The notes beneath the pieces were generated by a model. It worked only from the letters and a program-made list of their open reading frames with translations. It was not told the DNA's origin and did not search any database. DNA of 64,000 nucleotides from Nyssa sinensis (taxonomy: Eukaryota; Streptophyta; Magnoliopsida; Cornales; Nyssaceae), in the NCBI GenBank assembly GCA_008638375.1, contig CM018036.1, positions 8,183,892 through 8,247,891 of the forward strand. Reading direction: 5' to 3'. A program made the position numbers and the translations under genes. This document shows, piece by piece, positions 1 through 10,800 of the stretch (position 1 is its first letter; every line of letters begins with the position of its first letter).

Positions 1-440
1 GTTGCGTCCAATGAAGAAGACGCATATTCAGTTAAAATTCAAACTACAGGTAATCGCAAAACGAAGTCGTTTTAGATTTAAACCAAAACCAAACGCAATC
101 GTTAAACGACAATGTTGGATTTAATTATCCTAGTAATTAAACGACAGCGTTTTGAACTGTTTCTAATAGTGACAGAAACGACAGCGTTTTAAAAAAATAT
201 TTAAATAAAATTTTTCCAAAAAAATATATACACAACGAGCTAAGGCCCGAACCCAAACCTGGCCCTGTGCAAGGTGGGGCAACGGTATGCGTGCATGTAG
301 TGAACCAAATATGTGCTAAATCCTTTCATTTCCACAAAATTTGTAGTAAAACAATTTAAAACAACTGTCATTTTAGATTTAAACCAAAACTAAAACTAAA
401 ACCAAATACAATCATTAAACGACAGTGGACATGGATGGAG
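1..440 (-). repeat. Dispersed LTR-like repeat, copy 1 (partial, cut by window start)
   Basis: The first ~350 bases are clearly similar, as the reverse complement, to about 7690-8010. Shared landmarks are the AAACGA(A/C)GTCGTTTT block, AACCAAAAC runs, AAACGACAGCGTTTT and the GTGAACCAA(A/G)(T/C)ATGTGCTA segment. A shorter internal echo of the AAACCAAAAC...TTAAACGACAG motif follows to about 440. A third copy starts near 63,140. No coding capacity is seen. Calling it an LTR is inference from copies 2 and 3, which carry a TATA-like promoter. Confidence 0.6.
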
Positions 441-1910
441 GCGAAGACATCCTGTGGTTGATATGCTTCAACTGGATGCTTCGTCGGCGATGGTGTTTGA
501 AGGATGAACTAAAAACATTGCAGGTTTGTGTGGCGGTGTTGCTTTGATATATGCATGTAATTTAGATTTTTTTTTTTTTTTTTATGGCTAACAGGAGAAA
601 TCTCTTGGTTGCCGATTGTTATGCAAAAAATTTAGTTGTGTATTGTCTCCTGTTTTTACTTTGTTTCCATTTTTGATCTTGGATACGATCTTGTGTACAA
701 TTTGTGCTTACTTTTTTTAATACAATTATACTTCACAAATTATTATTTAAACTAGACAGAGAGAAACTTTTCTGTTCTATGAGACTAATTGCACTGTTCA
801 CAATTTGAATTTTTTTTCTTTAAGAATTTCATATGAATTATGGATATTGTTTGATAAATCTTAATCTTTAGAGTTTAAATATATAATTTTTTTTTTTAAA
901 ACAAATTTATATTTTACAAGTTATTTAATATTAAATTTGAAAAAAACAAGACACGTGTCAAGATTTTCGTAAATGTTGGAGAGGGTGTTACTTATATGAG
1001 AAATTTATCGTGTTTTTTAATGGACGCGTATTTATGTCAAAAAATAATAATAAATGACTTGTTGAGTTACAATGTTCTTTATTAGATCTTATATTAATTA
1101 AGTACTTTGTAAAAGATTATTACCGAATATTCCAGAAAAATGACATACATGCTAAGCACAATATATAGAATTTTGTTATTGTCATGATGAAAATGTGTTT
1201 TATGAAATTTGAAATTTGATCGGTAAGTGTAACAATAATTATTATTTTTCTCTTTAAATGCAAGGATCTTTTTAAATAAACAAAAGAATTTCAACTTAAA
1301 CAAACTTTTTTATGTTTCAACATAATTTGTTGAATCTATTTGGTTGAACTTATTGACTAGTAGTTTTTTTTTTCTTTTTTTTTTTTAAATATATATTATA
1401 TAATTTATTATTATTTTATAAATTTATAGAAGAGTTACGAGTGACCAGTCCCAATTAACTATAACCTATTAAGTAAATAAAATAAAATAAAGAGTTTCCT
1501 TAAGTAAGTTTGGGTTTAAATTTATAGCTTATCTTTTCATGAATTTGGTCAAATCTAAGAGTCCTACATTCAAACTAATATAAAAAATTACACAGTTGAA
1601 AAAAAAAGTTTATTTAATTAATTAATAGTGATAAGAATTGAATCTTAACTCAATACTTAAAAAAAAAAAAAAATTGAAACGTCATCATAATATAAACATT
1701 AATTTTATTAGCAAAACTTTGAGAATAAAGAATTAGATATTCAAGATGTTCATATTTTAAATCACGTGAGAGATTATGTTTCTTGAGAAATGTTAACACG
1801 GAAATTTAATATTTGTGATTTAATTAATACATATAATATATGTATGTACAGTATTTTATATTGAAAATAAGTATGTGTAATACAAATATCAATTAGATTG
1901 CAGATTCACA
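441..1910. other. AT-rich intergenic spacer
   Basis: Long A and T runs, no ORF with family features, no RNA gene seen. The ORF-like stretch at 1094-1303 (minus) is low-complexity and not supported as a gene. A ~60-bp segment at about 1838-1895 is repeated in direct orientation just right of the neighbouring transposon, at about 3474-3533. Confidence 0.6.
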
Positions 1911-2152
1911 ATTTGATTGGAAATTTTTGACTCGGCTTTGGGTATTTTCAAGATTTATTTATCCGATCCAAGTATATTTTAACTTATTTTTTGGACTCAT
2001 ATATTTTTTAAAAAGTATATAAGTCTTAAACGCCTTTAGATTTTTTTTTAATCAAAAATATTTGATATTAACTAAAAGCGTATAAAGTTTTATACGTCTT
2101 TGAAAGACGTCTAACTCTTATTCACCTTTAAAATATGTTAAATCAAAAATCA

Positions 2153-2281
2153 ATGGAGTCAACGGCTTTATGCTTTGCGCCGCCGACGGGCCTGCCAATC
2201 AATTTCAAACACTCCATAAACCCTATAGATACAGAGAGTTATGGCGTGGCAAAATGGCCCCTGAAGTTCAACAACTCAGAG
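2153..2281 (+). pseudogene. Captured first-exon-like fragment inside the MULE
   Basis: An ATG opens a 43-codon frame starting MESTALCFAPPTGLPINFK that runs straight into a good donor, CTCAGAG|GTAATT, at 2281/2282. This looks like the first coding exon of a plant gene. No matching downstream exon is seen before the right TIR. I do not recognise the protein. Placement within the TIRs suggests a captured exon rather than a resident gene. Confidence 0.45.
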
Positions 2282-2739
2282 GTAATTCCTTTCTTGCTGA
2301 AATTAGCTTCTGTATGAGATAGATTTCCAGCTGCTTAATGGGGTTTTTTTTTTTTGTTTCTAATCTTCTTTCTCCAAATGCATACTGCTGCATTTTGTCT
2401 GCCACCTTTCATGAAGAGGGTGAGAAATTCCAAAATATGAATGAAGGATTTGAGCGAGTGCCACAAAGTTGGATTCAGGCATTCATTCATTTTATGTGCC
2501 TATGTACTTTGAATTTTTTCTTTTGTTATTGAACATGATCTGCCGAAGGAACAGAAGTGTGGGCTTTTGATGAATTTAAGAGCTCTGTTTTGTTCTGATA
2601 ATTCTTGCTTCTGAGAATGCAAATTCAGCTTCCACTCTCATAATTAGTAGGTTTATTACTCTGAATTTCTCAGCTTCCACGCCATTGAAAAAGTCATGAG
2701 CAGGATCAAGGTGGTGACTTTGCATCTCTCAATCCCTGT

Positions 2740-3175
2740 GGGGACCTAACCTTCCCCTATATCAGCTGGTGCCACCCTACTTCGTCTAAAGGAATCGCCA
2801 CCACTCCCAGTACCTTCGTCAACATCTTTTCCTCCAAATCTCCACCATGACGAAACACTCCCCCCCTGCCGTGACCGGTCCCTCAGTGATCTAAACTCCT
2901 TCGGAAACTCTCTTCTTGGCCCAAAATGTCTCTCTGACCGACTAAACCTTTCTCCAACATATTCACCCCGTGGCGAAGATCTTAGAATCCCCCTGCCAGT
3001 GCCATCCCTGTACCGATCGTAGCTCTTTCTCCTATCATAACCGTCTGCATCATAATCTGATTGTTTCTGAACTGATCTCGAACTTTCATGATTATCATCT
3101 AATCAATTATATCGAGATGATAAGGAAGATAAACCCTTTCTTCCATTTTCAGGCTCGTAGTAAAAGCTCCGACGA
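2740..3175 (-). pseudogene. Captured R/D/S-rich coding fragment inside the MULE (minus strand)
   Basis: Reading the minus strand from about 3175 gives over 100 codons without a stop and without an ATG. The composition is strongly biased: SYDRYRDGTGRG, ERFSRSERHFGPRREF, RSLRDRSRQGG. Near 2870 the biased composition moves to another frame, which reads WWRFGGKDVDEGTGSGGDSF then RRSR; this suggests a one-base indel. The style resembles disordered arginine-rich tracts of plant nuclear proteins, but I cannot name the parent. Its orientation is opposite to the exon fragment at 2153. Confidence 0.45.
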
Positions 3176-3463
3176 GACGAAGAACAACTCAAATGTGCAT
3201 AAGAGTTAGACGCTAAAGGCATATAAGACTTATATATTTTTAATTAATATCAAATTTATAAGTAAATTAAAAACGTATAAGATTAAAATATTTTTTAAAT
3301 ATATTTAAAATTAACATGTCTTCGATTAAAAAAATTTAAAAGAGTCTAAAATTTATATATTTTTAAAAAATACATGAACGTAAAAAAATAAATTAAAATA
3401 TGCTTGAATTGGAAGAATAAATTTTGAAAACACTCGAGATGGGTCAAAAATTTATTTGATTGG

Positions 3464-4253
3464 TATATATGATATATATGTATACAGGATATTTTATACT
3501 TAAAATAGGCATTTGTAATGCAAATGTCAATCAAAATGCGACCACCTCGCAACCACCTACACAACATTCCTCTAACTCTAACATCAACATCAGCAGCAGC
3601 AGGGCTAAAAATCACAACTTTCACGTTGTTCTTCCTCAAATTCCTCGTATTCGTCAATTTTCATCATCAATCAAACCAAAGCAACTCGTTTCGTTCACGT
3701 TTTGAAGTTGCTGCCCAACGAACTTATCTTTTTCTTCTTGATTTAAACATGTGGATCTTTTTTTCACCATTTATTACTCTTTGCTTTTGGGGAAATTTTG
3801 ATGAGCTGAAGCCGCTTTCTTTATTGGGTTTCAGTAATTTAGTCGAAAACAGTTCATTGGGTTGTTGAATGTCTTCTTCTCACCGAACTTCAATAAATTT
3901 CAGTTAAAAACAGTGTTTTTTTAAAATCTCTAATTTGGGTCTCATTTCCGGCTTAATGGATTTTCCAGCTCAATATCCATATATATGTTTGTATCTATAT
4001 ATTCATATATCTATCTATCTTTTCTGTTACTTCTTCATTATCTTTTTCTGTTTATTTTATTATAAATTATTTTTGGGTTTGTCTGAATGTATGACGAATG
4101 CCAAATTGGACTTTGACCAAAAACAAATAATTTGGGGTTTGGGGAAAGGCAACAAGTAGAGAGAATTTTGGGAGCTATGGTTGGTCTAACTGCGGACTGA
4201 CGATATAAACTAAGCAGAAGGTGAGCAAGGAAACTGTGACAGAGGAGAGAGAG
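3464..4253 (+). promoter_or_regulatory. Upstream region and 5' leader of PANK2
   Basis: This 790-base stretch separates the transposon from the PANK2 start codon. The final ~120 bases are purine-rich and plausibly 5' leader. Upstream is pyrimidine-rich with short ATAT tracts near 3990. No clear TATA box or intron was pinned down. The ORF-like stretch at 3518-3868 has no family features. Confidence 0.35.
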
Positions 4254-4803
4254 ATGGCGTCGGCCACCGGAAATTCAATTCACCGGTCGAGTTCTCGGCC
4301 ACAGCTTGACCTCAGCGGGGCCGCCATTCAAGGGAATTTTGAGGAGAGGGACCCCACAATTCTTTTGCCTAATCAGTCTGATGATATATCTCATTTGGCT
4401 TTGGACATTGGAGGTGAGTTTGGGTTCACTACCTCTGTTTTTCTTTTTTTCTTTTTTGGTAATTCTCTTGTTTTATTGGTTTTCTTCTCATGATTTTGTG
4501 GCTTAATTGTGATTATTGTTGCATGGATTCTGTTTTCTATGTTTGTTTATTGATTGTGCTTAGGATTTACTCACCTATTTATTCTCAATTGTTTATTCAC
4601 CTTTGTTTTGAATAAATTTTTTTTTATTAAAAAAAATCATGCTTTGTTTGACAATTGTCATTATCTTTTTTTTCAGTTTGATTTTGTTTGTTTGTTAATT
4701 TGTTTCCTCTGTAATGATTCTTTTAGCCATCTTTTCATGTCTTTGAGGCAGGGAAAATTTAAAAAAACTTGATTTGTTCTGCTACAAATTCTTGTTATGC
4801 ATG

Positions 4804-4838
<35 letters not shown>

Positions 4839-7800
4839 GGTTCTTGGACACTGCATATTTCGAATTGGGTTTCTCTTCTAGACCTCTAAATTCTAATAAT
4901 TCTTCAAATATGGACCTGAAACAATAAACTTGAAACCGATCGACATTACAAATATATGCCTATTATCTTTTTCCTTTTGATTTGCAACCAATTATTATTC
5001 TTTTTATTGTATCTGCACAACTTGTGATAAAATCCTTGCAAGCTTATGTTTGTCTTTTTGTCTCAAAGTTTTTTTTTTTCTTGACAAATTTCATTAATTA
5101 CTCTCCATTTCTGAAAATTTATTTCCTAAGAACTTTTTATATTTTCTTAACTTGTACGAGGTCATTTGGATGAGCATATTACTTTCTTTTTACTGCTGTT
5201 TCTCCTCTCTTATTGGCTTTAATAATTGCCCGTTTAATTCTAGACCCACATGGCTCTAACAATGACATTCACAATGGCATGCCAATCTTCAAGTTACATG
5301 AAAGTGCCATTGACATTTTCCCTGTATTGGTAGAGACGGCTTTCCTTGTTGCTTAAAGGTTCTCCATCACAGCAGCTGTTCTCCTTTATTAGAGAATGTT
5401 AATAATGCTTTGTGGTTATATCGTTATCCTTCGTCTTCTTCTTAGTCTTCTTCTCATTTTATTGCTGCTGCTGTTGTTGTTGTTTCTTTTTGCCATTTTA
5501 AAACTTTCAGATTGCTCAGTTATAGTGTGTTACATTTTGGCAGCCTCTTAAAGTGTCATTTAACTAAATCGTGTGATTCAATGGTTTATGCTAGGATCTC
5601 TCATCAAGTTGGTTTACTTTTCGAGACATGAGGGCCAAGCAGCCAATGATAGGAGGAAGAAGTCTGTCGAGGCAAGATTGGGTGTTTCCAATGGTACTAG
5701 GAGGAGCTACCCCATTCTAGGAGGGAGGCTTCATTTTGTGAAGTTTGAGACGACCAAGATTAATGAGTGCTTAGATTTCATTTATTCCAAGCAGCTTCAC
5801 CGTGGTGGTATACAATTTTTTTTCCAGCTGACCCTTTTTCTTTGGTTCAGATCCTTACTTTTGACAGAGTGGATCGGACTGTAGTGTTAGAACATATTTG
5901 TGGCTTTTCTTTTTGGTCCAGTGGGCTGGGCTACCCAATGGGGGTAGCCCTCCTCCTATGCATGGACCTCCCAACCTGGATGAAGGCAGAATTTAATCCC
6001 ACGTCTCTGCTACAATTACCTAGAAACTTTACCAGCTAGCCAGCTGGCACCTTAATATTTGAGCCTTTTCATGAAAGTTATGGTTAGAACATGACTTTGT
6101 TGAGTTGAGCATTTTCCATGTTGCCAGGTAAATATAAACTTTCCTGTTAAATGTTGCTTCTAATCTTCTTGTTGTCTCATGGATAGGGATGGATTCACGT
6201 CACTGGCATGCCGAGGCCCCAAACAATGAGAATGCAGTGATTAAGGTTAATTTAGAATTTCATTGTTTATGCAGGAGATAAATATTTTGGGATGAATTTC
6301 ATTTTAATAGATTTGTGTGAAATAATTAGATACTGTTCTGAAACAGTGATAAATCATTTTGTCTTCTATGTGAATGTTATGTATTAAAAACAGAGAAATA
6401 TGTAATGGTGTTGTGATCCAGTTCCTACTTTGGGTGACTGGATTTTGATTTACTTTTGATTTATGTATGTCTACTAACTAGTTAAAGTTGTGAGAAGGCC
6501 ACAGGTGGTGGGGCACACAAATTTGCAGATCTCTTTAAAGATAGGCTCGGGGTTAGCATAGAAAAAGAAGATGAAATGGATTGTCTTGTGGCTGGCGCTA
6601 ATTTTTTACTCAAGGTGCAATCCTAATCCAAACATCTTCTTCTTTCCATTTTTTTCCCAGATGTTTTCAGGCATTAGTTAGTGTTTCCCCCCCCAAAATC
6701 TCTTCTCTCTCTTTTTGGCTTTCTTGTTTAATGTTTCTATCCAATCTGAACCTCACTGTTCTGATACTGTAATGGTATCGCTTCTTTGATCACATTACAC
6801 AAGGTTTCTCATTTGAGAAATATGAAGAGCTGATGCATATACATTTACTTTCTTGTTCTTTTCATGGTAACTGTGACTAATAATTATTGTTGAGGATGTG
6901 GGGTTTCATGACAGAGACTGACTTAATTAATATAAAGGGTATTATGGAATTTTAAATGGCTTTAAAGCAAAAATGACATATGAATAATGTATAGGGATTC
7001 CCATCATGCCCCCCCCCCCCCCCCCCCCTTCTCAAAGATTTTGTTTTATAAAAAAAAGGTAAGGAAAGGAAGTATATTGACCAAGAAGCATACAGAATGA
7101 GTAGATATCCATATAATGTATTCTTGCTATTACACCCCCTATCTCACATCAGTTGGGTGTGAGGAGTTTGATTAGCTTATAAGACACCACAAGCCTTGCT
7201 GCTAACAACTTGGGCTTAAACTTTTGAGCCATGTTGTTGGGCTCTTTCTTCGGGTTGTTGGGTTAGCAGGCTTGAGGCGTTACACTTGCACTGCTGGAAA
7301 TTGGCATGGATCTCTATAAGTTTATTTAATGTACAAAATAATTGATACAGAAAGTGTTTGAAATAATGAGTTTTGAGAATAATTTTTTGGTTATCTTTGA
7401 GCTAAAATTATAGTGGGTCCCACACATTAATTTTGGTGGGTCTATATGAAAATGTGTTCTCCTTCATGAGGAGATTAAGATCATATATTGGGTTGTTCAA
7501 AACCATTAAGGAGTTAATGAGAAATTGCCTCCAAACATCACCACTTAGAAATGGTAACAAAAGCTTGAAACTTGTGCAAAAAGTTTGTGTTCCACATAGG
7601 ATGGGTACAAGACTTTTAAAGAGTATATATACACTTACCTTGGAGGAGGGATTGGGCCCCAAAGGGTACCCAAGTTTTGTGGAAGGGGGAGGACCTAGCA
7701 CATGCTTGGTTCACCACACACGTGAGCCTGCCGTCCGCACCAAACCAAGTTCGGGCTTGGGCTTGGCCCGTCGTATATATATATATATTTTTTAGAGAAA

Positions 7801-10800
7801 ATTAATTTAAATAATTTTTCATTAAACGCTGTCGTTTTGTTACTTTTAAAAAACAAATCAAAATGTTGTCGTTTAGTTACCAAATTATTTAAAACCAAAA
7901 ACGTCACCATTCTGCAGTTACGTTTTTTTGTTTTGGTTTGAATCGAAAACGACGTCGTTTTGCGATTGCATTGGTTTGAATTTTGACTGAACAGTCGTCT
8001 TCTTCATTGAGTGCGACTATGTCTGTTCACCATGAACAGACACAACTGAACCTTCGTGCCTGCACCAAATAGGCATGAAGAGGTCGATAAATATACACAC
8101 ATTCATTGCATATAGAATTCATTCAAAAATATACATTATGTGCGTCAGTTTAGAAAGAGTTTTAAGCCACTGTTTTCTGGTTCATTGTGTACTGAAGTTT
8201 GGGTACTTCACCTTCAAGTGCGTTGATCATTGTATCCTGGGAGACGGACGACCAAGAGCTCGTAAGCACCACTACGAGGGCTGTAATTCGTCTTAAGGAC
8301 ATTGTGTTAAACACAAGCCTTGATCCTTTGGTTTTTCAGTTTCTGTAAGTGTTTCTGTATTGTTTCCGTTACCGTATTGTTATACTGTAAAATTGTTTTT
8401 GTTTCTAATTTTCGATTCTGGTTTGGAAATCATCCTTTTACTTTACTGCTTTGGAAAAATACTTTCTGTATTTTTCCTGTTTTCAAAAACCAGTTTCTAT
8501 TTTCTGAAAGTTTCTGTTTTTCTGTCAATTTTCAAATAATAGATTCTGTTTTCTTAAAACAGTTTCTGATACCTGTCAAGTTCAGTCTATGAATCCCCCT
8601 GTTAAGTAGTCATGGGGACGTTCTCAATCCAAAGTGGACTTTTGGGTCAAAGCCTAGACCAAAGGTGCCTAATAGCGTAGGGAGACTAATCGGGTAGCGA
8701 ATCCCATCCTCAGCTAAACCAAGCCCTTTCATTTGGCAAAACTGTTTTGATAAATTTAGATTAATAGTGACTCTTCCTCTTTTCTAGGTTTTTTTTTCCC
8801 ATAACCAATAATCATTCAAGTTGAATTTGTCAATTCCTGAATTTGGGGATAAAGGATGTTAAAAAGTAATTGTGCTAAAAGTTTGAACTATTAGGAACGA
8901 TGCAATATAAGTATTATTATCAGCAATGTGCCACCTTACGTGTGGCCAAACTCTTCCCCATAAATGGGCCAAACCCATGTATGCATTGTATAATCAAGAA
9001 GGTGGTGAGATTTAGGCCCAAGACCTTCTTGCTCTGATACTATGTTAAGCGGTTGAGAGGACATAACTTCAGTGTTAGTATCATCAACAAAGGGTAAGAG
9101 AATTTGACATTGTTCAAAAAACTCATATTCTGGCTTCTTCCCTGAATTTTTTCTGCTATTGACATGTCAAGAGCATCTAATGATTTGGCAAAAATCTTGC
9201 ACAGCAGTGACTAGACACATTACTTACATTTATTCTCCGCCCTCCTTCCTCTTAATGATGCTCTAATTTTAGTGACTGAAAATAGTACGATTTTGTTTCT
9301 CTGATTTCATCTGGTATGGTGCAAGGAAGAAAAACAGTTCAGATGCTATGCATCAATTTGATTGATATTGTGATTCGGTTTGCCTGAGAAAGTTGTAACT
9401 TAGCGTTTGATTCCCTTGTAGGAAATTTGTAAATTAAAGATAATGATGATGCACTGTTCATATAGTGTCGTATAAAAATAATAGTAAGTGCTTGTCACTG
9501 TTATCAAGCTGTTCTTCTTATTGAATCATTAACTTTCTGTTCAAGGGTTTGATATTATCAATTACTTTTACATTTTTAATCCTCAATGCACTAATTTTCA
9601 CCAACCCCTTGAGTTTATTACTGTCGTTTGCTGAAAATCTCATTTTCTAGCTGGTGCTTTGTGTAGGCAATTCGTCATGAAGCTTTCACGCACATAGAGG
9701 GTCAGAAAGAGTTCGTGCAGATTGACCCTAATGATTTATTTCCTTATCTTCTTGTTAATATTGGATCTGGTGTTAGTATGATTAAGGTACTACCTCTTTT
9801 AATTAGAAATTTTAATTGTTGAGCACTTCAGCTTTGGCCTTATATGAACTTTTTAGGTTATGACTAAACCTTTTAACTTTCCACTCATATAGGTTGATGA
9901 TGATGGGAAGTGTCAGCGGGTTAGTGGGACAAATGTTGGCGGCGGTACATATTGGGGCTTGGGAAGGCTGTTAACAAAGTGCAAGAGGTCATTTTAATTT
10001 TCTGGTCAATTTTGTATTATTCTTCAATTTCCTCTTCTGCATCTAGAATTTTAATCAATTAAATTCACCTCCATTTCAGTTTTGATGAATTGCTAGAGCT
10101 GAGTCAACAGGGAGATAATAGAACCATAGACATGCTCGTTGGAGACATTTATGGTGGTATGAATTATTCAAAGGTAAATGCTATTGCAACATGTCAAAAT
10201 CTTGGTTTGTATTCCATCTATTACATTGTTTTGTATCTAAATATCTAGGACTCTTAATGATACAGCTAAAGTGATTGTGTTCTGTTTGTGTTTCTGCATG
10301 TGTATTAAGGATGATGTTTTTCTATAGTTTCCATCTCTGATCCCATTAGAGTGACTAAGTTCCCATTATCTTACAAAATTCACAGATTGGTCTTTCTGCA
10401 TCAACAATTGCTTCTAGTTTTGGCAAGGCAATTTCTGAAGACAAGGAGCTTGAAGACTGCAGACCTGAAGACATTTCTCTGTCCCTCTTGCGAATGATTT
10501 CATATAATATTGGTCAGGTGTGTGACATAAATATGAAATTCCAATCATGCAACAACCCACATACATAGTACCAAGTTTTTTCCCTCACTCTCTATCGAGT
10601 CATTTGGCACGACAAGTATCTTCAAATTAGGCAGTCAAATAGGAGTATGTTGGGACAATTTCACATGTTTGTGAGTGGGAAAAAGTAATTGTAATCAGAA
10701 TAAATCATGAATAATTTTCAGAATTTGAGAACAAAATTTGTAAATGTTTGAACTATACATGGTGAAGTGTGATTACAGACAATGAATTTCTTATAGTTTA

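Larger units (their letters stand above)
1911..3463. mobile_element. Pack-MULE-like element with long TIRs and 10-bp target duplication
   Basis: The sequence ATTTGATTGG occurs at 1911-1920 and again at 3454-3463. Between them, 1921-3453 is bounded by long imperfect terminal inverted repeats (left 1921-2125, right about 3195-3453). The left end starts AAATTTTTGACTCGG and the complement of the right end starts AAATTTTTGACCCAT, and similarity continues inwards. A 9-10 bp duplication with TIRs of 200 bp or more is the known signature of Mutator-like elements. The interior encodes no transposase but holds two gene-like fragments in opposite orientations. The element is therefore non-autonomous and resembles a Pack-MULE. 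The TIRs are diverged, so the insertion is not very recent. Confidence 0.78.

Noticed and set aside
3518..3868. A 116-residue open frame upstream of PANK2
   Set aside because: Low-complexity hydrophobic translation, no family features, lies in the upstream region.
4221..4253. Upstream in-frame GTG start that would extend PANK2 by 11 codons
   Set aside because: Nuclear plant genes start at ATG; the ATG at 4254 is first in frame and gives the family-like N-terminus.
7009..7028. The poly-C tract as a regulatory quadruplex element
   Set aside because: A plain homopolymer at a repeat edge, with uncertain length in the assembly.
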